From Malurus cyaneus samueli (taxonomy: Eukaryota; Chordata; Aves; Passeriformes; Maluridae), in NCBI GenBank assembly GCA_009741485.1, contig CM019217.1, forward strand, positions 33,861,485-33,925,484: 64,000 nt of DNA, in the 5' to 3' direction. This document shows positions 50,445-63,300 of this stretch, piece by piece; within the stretch, counting starts at the first letter, position 1; the number at the start of each line of letters is the position of its first letter. Below the pieces are notes generated by a model. That model made no database searches, was not told where the DNA came from, and saw only the letters and a program-made list of their open reading frames with translations. The position numbers were made by a program, and so were the translations under genes.

Positions 50445-52575
50445 TCCATGAAACTGTCATATGCCCTAGGGGAACATTTCACAGCACCATTCACAGGTCC
50501 CACTGATACATTTTCAGGCTTCGTTTATAAACCAATACCCGTCTTCTTTTACAGGATAGTGACCACAATATTTACAAAGTAAAAACATGTTTTAGCAGGT
50601 ACTTAGCCCGTCTTCAGAGATGATCCATCTTTCAGCAATATAGCTAAACAGTTTAAAAAGAAAAGAGGGCTTCAGGTTAAAAATAGGTTATGTTGTAAAG
50701 ACAACTACATCTTCGGCTGCCAGCATGCGTTTATAATGGGTGGGCGATTGACAGTGAACTCCTAAGTGTGTTTTTCCTGTAAGTTCCCTGCAGCATGCTC
50801 TGTTTTAGCTGATGCTGTACCTTAGCTGTCTCTAAGGCAATCGGGCTGGCTTTTTGTCTGCTATGAGAGGAAATGCTAAGAAATACATATGGATACTCTG
50901 GAAACAGAGATATCTGTAAGGAATTTAAATACAACCCTCAGACTTTTCATTCCTATGCTCCCGCCTGATTGTCCTTACTTACTTGTGGGGTCCATTCTTG
51001 TAGACATGACCTGGATGAATATACTAGCCATAGGAGTGAAGATAAATGGTTCAGTGGGAAGGTATGCAAGGGATGGAAGGTGAAATGGAGCCGGCATTTT
51101 AAATACTCTGTGCTGGGTAACTTAAAGCTCTTAAAGAATTTGGTTGAGATCACTAAGAGGTCGAATCAAGCCAGAGCAAGTATTGCCTAAAAAAATGTCA
51201 TGGTGTTAAATTGGAAAAAATTGAAAGTTCAAAGGCATCAGCAAAAAACCTGATGCTAAGATGGAAAAGATGTTAGGTGAACAAGCAGCATACTCTAATT
51301 GTAAGTCCTCTTTTAGCAATGGTCAATTAATTATGAGTAAATACTTTTATGGTGTGATTTCATTTAGAATTTGACTCTTTGCTCATAGTTTTACTTTGCT
51401 GACTTTGCTTAATCACATATATGCAAAGTAAGGACATTTGTAGTGGTATTTACATCTGGCAGCTTCTCCAGCATTTTCTGTTAGAAGATAAAACTAGGAG
51501 GAAGAGCTTCAAGTTTTTACCTATGTTATTGTTTGGAATTTTTCTTTTATTTCTGTTGTCTTCAGAGAAAAACTATTTTTGAATTGTTGGGTGCTGGTAA
51601 ATTGGAGGATGGTAAATTTACAGACCAGGTCAGTTTGTCTTGATGCAACTTTGCTGCAGAAATCTGTGCCATGGGGAAAATGCATTATGAAACTCTAAGA
51701 ATTTTACATACTGAATTTCCTATTGGAACTGAGAAAAATTAATTTAATAATTTCTAATTTCCTATCAATTATTAAGAAAGTCATTGCATGATGACTGGAC
51801 AAATAAAGCAGCTTTGAGATATTCACAACAAAAGCTGCTGCAATGTAGTAATTGTATTTTAGTGCAGTTCAGTCTATTATCTTTTTGTTCGAGAAGGTTG
51901 CTTTTCCTACTCTCAAACCCATGAGGAACTGAAGAATAGCTTAAGAGAAGAAGTTCATTTTTAAGATCAAATATTTTTAATAATACATAAACAAAGTTGG
52001 TCTCTTTTTAAACTTTATTTATTCCCCCTGAAAAGTTTAGTTGAAGTTCGAAGACTAGACACATCTCCTGGTGGAAAAAGGCTCACAGAAAGAGGTTTTT
52101 AAATTATATTTCATGGTTAATTTATCTCTAATTAATGCATTTGAAAAAACTTGGGGCCTAAGCTGTCCTTAAAATATGCCTCTATAGTACACTACTGCTG
52201 AATATTGCCAAGCTTCTGAGCTGTCAGGTGGTTTTTGTACTCATGGCTTCATGGAAAAAAAATTGATTTCTTGTCATATGATGACATATAAATAGGAAGG
52301 CCTGCTTCCTTGGAGGATTTAATTTGCTTTTAACTTGAGAGGATATTTTATCATCACTAATAATCCTAAATGTTATCTTGCACTTCATGTCTGTTTCTTT
52401 GTTTTTGTCTTCTGTCTTTTTTGATGAATATGTTCTCCAGGAGGTATTGTCTGCATGCATCTCACTTATACATGATAAAAACTGTTGCTAGTTTTAACTT
52501 TGATTGTGCAACTGTTTTCAGTCTTTACTTCAATTTCCTTTGTCTGCTTGTCTTTATAAATATTAGTGCAACTTC

Positions 52576-52579
52576 AAAA

Positions 52580-52610
<31 letters not shown>
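52576..52610 (+). repeat. Long A-tract (23 A, G, 11 A)
   Basis: Thirty-five bases of A with one interruption (G at 52599). It could be the tail of a retroposed transcript on the plus strand, but no known retroposon or processed gene body could be recognised upstream and no flanking duplication was found, so it is listed as a simple repeat. Confidence 0.85.
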
Positions 52611-55600
52611 GTGGTAATATATGATTAGGATATGGTCTTTTTCCACCCTTTTATATCATTGCATAGCCTCCAGACATGTTAATTTAAATGACTATTTCCA
52701 GGTGGCTATTTCTTATTGCCCATTCTTCCTACACCTCAACAACTGCTACTTCATGTATTCAGTGAAAGGTATTTTCTTATTGTTTTATGAATTATTGCCT
52801 ATCAGCTTCTGAACAAGTGGCCTTCTTCACCTACTTAGTACTTTAGACAATTCCTTTTCTCCAAATTCTTAATTGAAGTAAAATTTGGATAACAATATTA
52901 AAAAAAGAATAATTATGTCTTAAAATATTTAATACAATTTCTATCTCCTAAGCTATTTTTCCTAAACACCACTGTATTTGAAATTATATTGTTGATCTGA
53001 ACACTTGCATTTGTTAGATTTAAACCCCAAAAGAATGATTTTCATTCCATTTCACAAAATATTTTGACTCTGTGTTGCTGGGGTGTGGTTTTTTTCTTTT
53101 TTCTCCTTTTTTTTCCCTCTTGAGAGAATATTCCAATACTCCCTCATGTTTGAACACATTAGTTTTAAAAATATTTGGAGATGCAAAGATTCAATACTCA
53201 TGGATTCTTGAGGCAAATTGATCTCTTAATTTATATATATATATATTTTCAAACAAAACCAGGCAATGTTGTTATCTTTTAATGAGAGCAAGATCTTGAT
53301 GTTTAATTTGTCCTGTAATCCTTTAAATGAATCATGATAGCACAAAAGAAATATGTCAATGAGATTGTCAGCTCAGCATGCTGTACAGAATTTCCTTACT
53401 TAAGGAAAAAACCCCAAAAAACCCTGTAGAAATAATATTACTATTGACAATTGCCACTACAGATCCAAGCTAGCATTTCTAAGTCACATTAATAATGTGT
53501 AAGGAAATTTATAGTCAAGATATTTCACTCCCAAGTTACAGATGTTTTCATGTATATATTCAAGATATAAAAATCACTATTCTTGCTGTAAGAATGGTAC
53601 TTTATTATGAGAAAAGACAATTGGTTTGGGATGTATCTGACCAAATATTGACAACCATAACACAAATATCATCATCAGAATTAGTCATCTGGGTTCATTT
53701 AAAGGCAGAATAAAGAAATAGACATTCTGTGGCACAACTAATTTCATTCTGAAACTGGTAAGATGAAACACACCCTCTCAATGCTCTCCATTGCCTGTGA
53801 AGGGACACAGAGTTGACTCAGGTAAAGCCAAGCAGCCATGTTACTGTCTACAGAGTTGGGAGATATCTCCAGTCAGCTCCCACATGTGAGTAATTGAAGC
53901 CACATGTGGGTGTACACTACTCTGCATAAATAATGCATGGTTCTATTTTGTTTCTAATAATAAAATTTAATTAGCTTTCATTTTTATATTTTATGTTTTT
54001 GACCTGCTGGACTTCTTGTCCAATAAAAAAACCTCAAGAGCAACACTTGATGAACTTTTTAGAATCCTTTCTTAAATTTGAATTCCAAGTACTATTAGAA
54101 TTCTCATTCTGCATTCCTGCTAGGTTATGAAGTTCAGGATCATTTTAGCTTACCAGAATAAATTTTGGAAATGTATAAAAAGCATCTAATTAAAGCATCT
54201 AACAGTGTGGTGGAATACTGTTACTCCAGAAATTTATGATCAGTGATGAAAAATAAGTAATTTAGGTAAAGCTGATTATGATGAATGCAATTACAGTCAG
54301 GTTTGCAATTTCCCACTTATGTATTTAGGCTGTCTTTGGTCTTCATTTATTTAAGAATTAATAAATGACATATGTTTATTCTTGAGAAAGTGGAAGATCT
54401 TCAGCTTTGTGATGAAGTAAATTCCATTGGACAGAGGAGACTGCATTTCTGATTCCTTCATGAGCCATTCTTGGGAGCAATTTACTTAGAGGCACTGAAA
54501 GTGAGCTCACGAGGGACACAGTGAACAAAAACAAGCCCTCGGAGCTTCACATGGGAAATGTCTTTTTTGTTGGGTCCCACAGTCAAGCTGTCACCCGTGC
54601 ATTAAATATTTGCATCTTTTCAGCACGGAAATGCCTTTACCAAAGAGGGGAAGGACACTGATCCCTTTATAGCCTGTTCATGGCTTATCAGTCATGGGGA
54701 TATGCTGCTTCCGGGAAAGGTGCTCTTGACTGCACAAAGACAGGTAGTTCCTACCATTTGCAAGTGGTTTTGTCCTTCTTCGAGGCAACCCCCCTAATCT
54801 GACTACCTTTGCCTTCAGCTCTGGGTTTGAACAACATACAGTAACAGCAAAGCTCTGCACAATGACTCGTTCAGCATTTTGTGGAGCAGCAGTCAGTTAT
54901 GTTCAGTCATAAATTCGCTGTATGAGAGAATAGTGCAATGCCTCATGCAGTTGTATGAGCATTTCCTTTTAGCAATGGCATAGATTAGCCCAGACCACTT
55001 CAAATTTGCATTTGCATTTTAGATTTTAGTAGGTCTTTTCAACTTCTAATTTTTTTTAATGTATTTAAAAAGTATGTAAACAAGTATGTTACGGAATGCT
55101 TGAAAAGGCTGAGGTTTTCCAGTTCTTCTGAACATTCTTGTTAGAAGCAGGGAAGAGCCACCCACCAATTTAATTTGAAATTTGAATGCAATCAGATGGT
55201 AAAAGTGAGCTGTGACCTCACAAATAAGCGAGAATTCGGAGGCTTACTCAATCACTGTCTGTTCTTCCTTTTTAAATCTAGCACTATTTTTCCATCTTGA
55301 TAAGCATGTCAATAAATAACCTACCTTCCCTATCCAGACCTTTCAGTGTTCTCCCCTGTACATGCACAGCGATCAGAGAAAAAGATTATGAAAGGTGATT
55401 AATTAATCATTATCAAGTATGATTATCAAATGGTGCCCAGGGTTTACTAGGAATATTTTGCACTACAGGGGAGAAAAAAAAAAACCCAGAAACTTCTTGC
55501 TTGGTACAGTGTTTATTCCATAATCTCTCACAGTAACTAGAAAGATGAGGGTGTCCTTCTTGAGAAGTCTGCAGACCTGGAGAGCCAAAGTTTGGGTGTT

Positions 55601-58186
55601 TGTGAGGGCACTCACTCTTACTGCTGGGCTACCTGAGTTTCTCCTCCCATGCTTGAAGAACCAGGTTCACTTCCTTAAAAAGAGGGTTAGAGGAAAAGAA
55701 GGTCTGATAGATGGTTTCATTAGGAAATTAAATGAGTAATTTTTGGCATCTGGGGTGGGAATAAGTGTAATATTATGTAACACTTCCTCTGGTGATGTTT
55801 TGATAGAATCAAAATCAATGAATTGAACAAAACTCAGACTGCAATTTTATAAAACAAAGAGCAAGAATTATGGAAAACAAAATGATAATGACTTGATTTC
55901 AATTCCAAAGGCAAACATAAATCAAAATTGAAAAGGAATCTCTTAGTAGCACTTCCAGAGCTCGCTAGGTGGTGCTGTAATTCCAACAGCAATTGCTGAA
56001 TGTGCTTTATTCCTTCTCTTTTCCTGTAAAGGGATAATTTGTTACAATGAGCTTTTCATAGACTTCTAATAATTTTGAAATTTTAAATGTTTACAGTTTT
56101 TAAATGCTGTAACTGGTCTTTTATTTGGTGGAAAAAAACCTGAATCCTTTTATGTTTTGTATTTTGATTTTTTGGTATGGTGAAATAAAGACCAGAGATT
56201 GTAATTCTTATTGTACTTAGGACTGAGGTTCAGACATGGGTTTTCCTTATGTTGAAGACCTTTTTTGGAAAATTCTGGATGTCGTGCTAAAAAAAAATTC
56301 TGTTTTTTGTAACAGAATGTGATAATCTGTGCCTGCATCAGTGCTACCGCTTTACCAACATCAACAGTAGCGAATCACACACACATGATTCCTAGTCTGG
56401 AATAGGTCTTTTAGAAGTGCAGGAGATGGTGTTGAATTTAACTCCCCACTGCTATCCCCATTACAGTTATGCAGCCTTGTGGCCCCATGTGTAGTAGTTG
56501 CCTTTAATAGAAAAATGTCACTGGTCTTTGTGTTAAGCAGAGCTTCATCTTTGTAGGGCTCTGTTTGGACCTTTTCTTGGTCTTCCTGGAAGTTTGTTTA
56601 ACTTGTTTAGCTGCTACAACCATTACCTAATGAGAAGATGACCATGAATGTCTTGTTCTATCTTTTGCTTAGCTCTGTGAAATGTTGTGGTGTGGTGCTT
56701 ACTGTTGCATAAATTGCCTAATAATAGGCAAAAATATGATAGTCTATATAGAATGAACTACATTTGACCCTGGAATAAAATGTAGGATAGAGGGACAGGG
56801 AAGACAGTAAAGCCTTTTAAATTACACTAGAGGCCTCATTCCTATAAACCACTCCATGTGGTCAGTCACTGGTCACCACATAAATGCAGCCTTGGGACTG
56901 GTCAAAACCAGTGCTGGGGATTGCAAGGAGAACAAGGGAGAAATATCCATTGTGTTAAAATGTGCTATGTATAGGGAATTTGGTTGAACTGCAGAATTGT
57001 AAACCGGGGGCATGAGCAATATTTAGGGCATGTTAGAAAGTGCATCAGAATAGTATTACATGGACCTTAGAGGGGAGGGAGAAAATCAACATCATGCTTC
57101 TCCATGAGAAGAGAGGAAAGCAGTCATCAACTTACACTGTAAACCTTTGTCTTCTCCTAAAGGAAGGTGTGATAACACCAAAAATAAGGATTAGATACTG
57201 GTAAATACATGGACTCAATTTTAACTATATTTCTGAAGATTTTTCTATAATATTATTTTTATTATTCTCTTTTATTTTTCTCCCTGTAATAGGCAGTCCT
57301 GAGCTAATAATAATTTTGTTATTAAACTGTTATTTGAGATTTACAAAAATGAGGTTTTTTTAACCTGTGAGGTGTTTGTTTAACCCATGTAAATTGCACA
57401 AGTTGTAGCTCAACAGACTGAGGGGTAGCTTAGATTGTGATCTGGAGGCAACAGGACTCGGGCAGCACAGTATTTTATTTCTCCCTCTTGGAGATTGTTG
57501 CATGAACCAGGGAAAGAAGATAAAGAAAATATTTGTAAGTGGCAGGATGAGAGATTGAGAATTCATGGCTGCTGAGTATGTTTACAGATGATGTTTAGTA
57601 ACTCTTCCATAGCACTTGCTCACCCTTCTGTACCCCAAGAGTGTGTATTTAAGCAAATATTAGTAGGGTACCATTGACATAACTAATGTGACTAATTTCA
57701 TTGTTAGTAAGAAGAATGAAAACTGAGTACAACTTTCAAAGCAAAAAATAAAAGTCACTGCAGAGCTGGATGAAATTATCTTGGAAATAGTAATATATTT
57801 ATATTTATTTGTATGTCTTTAAAAAATGATATGTATTCACAGTAGTCCTATTAACATATCAGTAACAGCTGGAAATACTCTCCAGCCTTGATGTGAATTA
57901 GAAATCATGGGGGAAGATGCGAGAGCATTCCAGTTCAGCATTTAGATTAACAATTTCAGATAGCTTGAACCCATACCCTAGGAACAAATCAAAGACATAT
58001 ATAATTTTTTGTTCTACACAAGTCATATATTACTTTACTGTGTCAGAGTTTGTTCAGGTTATTTAAATAGAATCCTTCTCTTGTCAAGTGTCCTGTATTA
58101 AACAACAGTTACATGCTGACATCCATTAAAGAGGAAAGATTTCATCAGATGTTTGCTATTGCATCAGAAGGACTTCGCTTTGGGGA

Positions 58187-58239
58187 GTTAAATGTTGCAG
58201 AAATTAACTCAGTTTAATTAAATGTTGCAGAGATTAACT
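58187..58239. repeat. Tandem duplication, period about 31
   Basis: TTAAATGTTGCAGAAATTAACT (58188-58209) is repeated with one change at 58218-58239, separated by eight bases. Confidence 0.88.
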
Positions 58240-60097
58240 TGGCATTTCTAGTCACCTCTGTAATTGCACTTTTGGTTTGTAAATTCTTTAATTTCTGGGT
58301 GAAAAAAAAAGAGTTTTTAATGTTTGAAATGCAAAATTCTACACAGTTAACTCAAAATAGGTGTTTTGTTTCAAAATTGAACCAAAAATGGAGAAATATA
58401 TTCCATTTTATTATTTTTTTCCATTATAATGAGAAAGTAATCATGCAGGGTCCTGTCTTGTTATTTCAAACCTTCACATAAAAACACCCAAATTTCCAGT
58501 CAAGCGTGCTCTCTTTTTCTGAAAAATTTTGAATTGGCTTACTTCAAGTGATTTTGAAAGACTAATAGAAGTCTCAAGCAATAAAATTCATACAAGTTCA
58601 TGAAAATTAACTGAAATCTTGTGTGTGAGTGATGCTTCCTGAGTAAGATGCTGTGGTACAAGGTTAGTGAGAGCCGTGGGCAGATTCTTCTGTGGCAAGA
58701 GCCTCAGCTCACCTAAAAACCTGAACATCCATGAGACCCTAGCCATAAGAACTTAAGTATTCCACTATTTCTTAAGAGTTTCAGCAATGTGTAACAGCCT
58801 TTTATCTTTTCCTTCTATAGTGAGGAGGAATGGGGAAGATATATATAAAATTCTCTATTAATAAATCAGTAGAAAAGAAACATTTTTCTTAGCATGCAAA
58901 GCTGTTCCTGCTCAAAACAAAAATCTTCGCATCAGTATCTCTGAAGCAAAATGTTTGTTTTCAATGCACCACAAAAAACTAATGTCATTCTTTTTGCTTT
59001 AGCCTGAAATCTGGTTCCTTAAAGTATTCTGGTTCTCCACAAGTGTTGAGATCATGCATCTCAGGCTTTCACAGTGTCTGTGTGTCAGGTTCCTCCTTTA
59101 GGCTATGTGAGCTCTTTGACTCACTAAGAGTATCCAGTAACCATAAAAATTTCATTTTTTTTATCACATCTTCAGGCTAATTTCAGTAGATGAAGGAAGT
59201 TAGATAACTAGTAATAAATGGAACGAGATGGATTGTTACATCATGAAATACAGCATGTCAAGGTAAGGAAATGTCATCCACGGGAAGTCAAAACAATAAA
59301 CACCTATTTTGGGAAGAGAAAGATGCTATCAGTTTAATAGCTCATAACATCTCATAATTTTATGGTTTCACAATGAATGTCATCAAAGACAACACAGCTT
59401 CATGAAGCAACATTTAAAAAACCTCTGTAAGCACTTTGGAAAAGTTCATATTGCATCCTTCCTTGTTCCATAGCTGCTCCTGCAAATCTTTGCCAAAGCC
59501 TTTTTAGCTTTAGTTTCATGTCCTCTATATTGTTTTCATTCAGTTGCCAAAAGGTGAAAGTTCTTTCTCTTGGCTTAAGAAGTAAGGCACATCCATACTT
59601 ATGTTCCTTTGAAATCCAGACAGGACAAGAGTCAGGCCATTCTAGGGTTTTTCTCTTTTAGTCTTTGAAGCAAAGGCGGGACACAGGGTGTCGTAAGGAG
59701 ATATCATTTCAGTTTGAAGGTTAAATATGTAGGGTCCTTCAGACTACATTCTCTTCTGTGCATCTCCCTTTACTATCTCTTCTGATACTAATGTTCTGCT
59801 GGAAAAGAATTTATGCTAATACTAAGGTTTGGGAATATCTAATGTTTAGAGGAGTTTGACCAGATTTCTGGAATTCTTCATGAGAAAGATAATTATATTC
59901 AGTCATTGCCCAAATTCAGTAAAAACTGCCAAGTGTGCTTTTGTTTATTTCTTTAGCATACATGAAGGCAAACGTGCTAGGGGTGCAAGGAAGAAATACT
60001 TGAGAAAAGAGAAATTAGGTGCAGTTAATTTTTTACCTCCTCTGTCTGCCTCTACTCCTTTCCTTGGGATTATGTAAGATATATCTCATCTTCCTGG

Positions 60098-60385
60098 TGA
60101 TGAGTGACAGGACCCAAGGGAATGGCCTGAAGCTGTGCCAGAGAAGGTTTTTAAGTTAGATATCAGGAAAAGGTTCTTCACCCAGAGGGTGTCTGAGCAC
60201 TGGAACAGGCTCCTCAGGGAAGTGGTCACAGCACAAGCCTGGCAGAGTTCAGGAAGTGTTTGGACAACATTCTTGGGCACAGGGTGTGACTCTTGGGGAT
60301 GGTTCTGTGCAGGGACAGGAGTCAGACTTCAATGATCTTTGTGGGTCCTTTCTAACCCAGAATATTCTGTGATTCTCTGATTCTG
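60098..60385 (+). mobile_element. CR1 LINE 3' end, 5'-truncated
   Basis: The sequence follows the conserved avian CR1 3' region: AATGGCCTGAAGCTGTGCCA, GATATCAGGAAAAGGTTCTTC, CACTGGAACAGGCTCCTCAG, AATGATCTTTGTGGGTCC, CTAACCCAGAATATTCTG, ending with the GATTCTCTGATTCTG tail at 60385. About 290 bases survive, the 3' end of the reverse-transcriptase frame plus the 3' untranslated region. It is frameshifted and dead. It is the longest CR1 copy in the window and, with the tail repeats, the best evidence that this is bird DNA. Confidence 0.93.
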
Positions 60386-63300
60386 AAACAAATCAGTTTT
60401 TAGCTTGACTAGTGGCAATCCAGACATGCAAACAATATTATTTCTCTCTGAGAATAGTTTTTAATTAACCAGTTTGTTCAGAGATTTTTGTCAAGGTGCC
60501 TGGTAACCTTACATCTTTTCAATTTACATTTATTATAAGATAGCGGTAAGNNNNNNNNNNNNNNNAACTCTGAGAACAAATCTGCAGCTTTATGGAAATC
60601 TGTTAAAAATTTGTGTTGAAAAACTGTGTTCAGAATCCATTCCATAACAAAATTCCTGACATATTTTGCATGCTAATCACAGATATCAAATTGCCCTAAA
60701 TACATTAGTCAGGCTTATCCTCTAGCTTACAGGTATTTGAAAGTTTTAGTTTCCTCCTTTTAGGTCTGTACTTTAATAAAGTTTCTTAGAAGCTTGCATT
60801 AGTAATGCAGGATTGTGGTAATTTTTTAATATATATTTAAAAGTTTCCCAATTTCTTTAGCAGTTCTCAGGTGGGCAAGTCTATGCACACTATCAGAAAT
60901 AATCATCATTACTGCAAAATCAAAATGGATAATAAAGCTGTGTAATATTTATTGCTCTTACATCTGTAGAAATGAAAAATGAACATTCAAAAGCCCTTAG
61001 TGTAGAGGTCGTACAATGTTACTTTTCATTTATATCAATGGAGAACAGGCCCTGGAGAATTTATTTCTGCAGAAAACATGCAATGTACAGGAAATATGCA
61101 AACATCCTCATTGTGTTAAAAATTTGTACATTGCCTTTCAACCTAAAAGAAGTTAGAAGTTTTAAAACTTTCACAAAACAACTTGTAAGAGCAGCTTAGT
61201 TCTGAGTTGCAGTCAATTTGCCAGATCTTCATTGTTGTGACACTTTGAGTGTTTTACAATAATTTAGTTTATTTTAAGGTGCTGTAAAACAGACAGATGA
61301 AAAGACTTAAGTTGTTAAACTAAATTTTATTTCTGTTGGAGTTCATGATGGTTATGCATTTACTTTGTAAAGAAAACTAAGAGAAATCAATGAAACTAAA
61401 GGGAGAATTTATTTGAATGAAGCATGTAGTACTGTTTTGAATAAATACAAGTCTTAAATGTTTCAGGCTCCGAGGGTTAGGAAATAACTCATATGATCAA
61501 TTTAATTTCTTCTCAAAATATATTAATGGAGAGCAAGCATAAAGTAGAAAGAAGAAAACAAGGATGGAATAAATACTTGTATATGTGTCTGCCTTCCTGA
61601 GTAGAAACTTGTAAAGTCAAGGTGAGCTAAAATTTTTCTGCTTATTTATAATAGACCTTGCATAAATTGGCCTGTCATGTTTGAGGCGATCTATTAAGTT
61701 TCTCTTTGATTTATTCTGCTCTGCCAGGTTCCCTAACAGTGTCACTAAAGCAGGGCTGTGGCTCATTTTTTTCAAGAGTTTTCTGGTTTGTGCAATTGAA
61801 CTGCAGTGATAATAGCAGTGGCTGTTCGCTGGTTTGAAATGTAACCCTGTTAAATATCAACCAAAGCCTTCCACAGAAGGCTGCTGTGTTCTGCTGGTGC
61901 GTGACTTTGCTGTTTACAGAAAACTGACTGGATGTTTCTGGCTGTTTACAAAGTGGTTCTGAAGGTTTACTTAGCAGTGGTCTGCTTTCTACAAAGTGGT
62001 GTACACGATTTCTGACCGCATTTGATTTTTTTTTTTTTTTCACTTCCATGAAAAGTGGGAACAGTTTAACTTTAATTAGGCCTGTGTCTTGGAAGAAAGA
62101 ATAATTCCTTTCTAGAGGAATTATCTTCTGGGCATTTATAAAGGTTTTAGATTTGTTGTCACCTACCTCAGCTTTGGATCCCACAGATGACCAGAATGGG
62201 GCTGTTCCATGTCTAATTTTTATATTTTATTACTTGTGTTTGGTGGGATCCAGTATTATTAGAAGGTCTTCAGTATACAAGAAGGTGAGAGCAGCACACA
62301 TTTTCTGACCACTTTCACCACATCATCCATAAGAATCAATTGTAATAGTTTATGTCTTTTTCTTAGATTGCTCTGAAATGTAATCATACATGTCTAGTGA
62401 TAGATTTTATTCAATAAAAATACTTCTTCATTTGACTATATTTTTTCCCCTTAAGTTTATTCATCAGTTCACAACTCTGTGGCATGATACCGGAGCTGGC
62501 CTCTCCTAATATGTAATCTCCTGTACCTTCTCCTGCAGGATCAAGTAGAAGTGGCCCAGATCACAAGGAAAAAACCTCATTTTGTAAAACAAAAATGTTG
62601 AATGACTTCATTGCATTGTAGGAAATACCTGACTCTTATATCTTAGATAATATGAATTTTTTGTTTCACTGAACTGAAAGTCTTTATATAAATTAAGGAA
62701 ATTATAAAGTGAAAATCAAAGCACACCTGCATTGTTTGTTATCCCATCTCTGATTTCCTGCTGATGAAACTCAGCTCTTTGAGGTGGAGAGAACAGGCTG
62801 GAGGCCATCAGAATTTTATTTAAAAGAACCTATCAGTCTTATTAGGTCAGGACTGTAAAATAAAGCTAGGCAATTTTATATGTTGTGAGAAAATTGTTTT
62901 AGATTATTTCAGTACTTCAGTGTTCTGTTTAAAAATTTTAAAATTTCTGCATGAAGAGGTTTGGAACATCTCTGTTCTTGGATAGCTATTTTGAGATATA
63001 TTTAACTGTCAAAATGTGACAGACAAATCCATAATCTCATTTTAAAATTTTGGTCTTTATTTTCTGTATTCCTTGGATCTGACCAATGAAAGCAAATTAC
63101 TTCTATGAGATACAATATTATTATCATACAGTGTCTTGAGTTAAAAGTGACCTACAATGATCAGTCATTCTTTCAGAGTGTTTGCTGTTTTAGCCAGTGT
63201 ATCTGTGGTGATTCTTCAGATTTCCATAGTCTCTTCTTACAGGACACATAACAGAAATTTAAATCTCAAAATATAAAGGTGAAAAAAATGAAGAAATGAC

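Larger units (their letters stand above)
47261..60097. other. Long AT-rich non-coding stretch
   Basis: About 12.8 kb with no supportable gene, LTR or CR1. It contains a (T6-8 G)n tract at 50385-50444, a long A-tract at 52576-52610, a (TA)n run at about 53230-53247, small duplications at about 54177-54202 and at 58187-58239, a short hairpin at 51235-51256 and a possible CTCF-like site at 55962-55976. Open frames do not exceed about 85 codons. Confidence 0.7.

Noticed and set aside
50258..50582. Lysine- or phenylalanine-rich open frames
   Set aside because: They result from the (T6-8 G)n low-complexity tract read in different frames.
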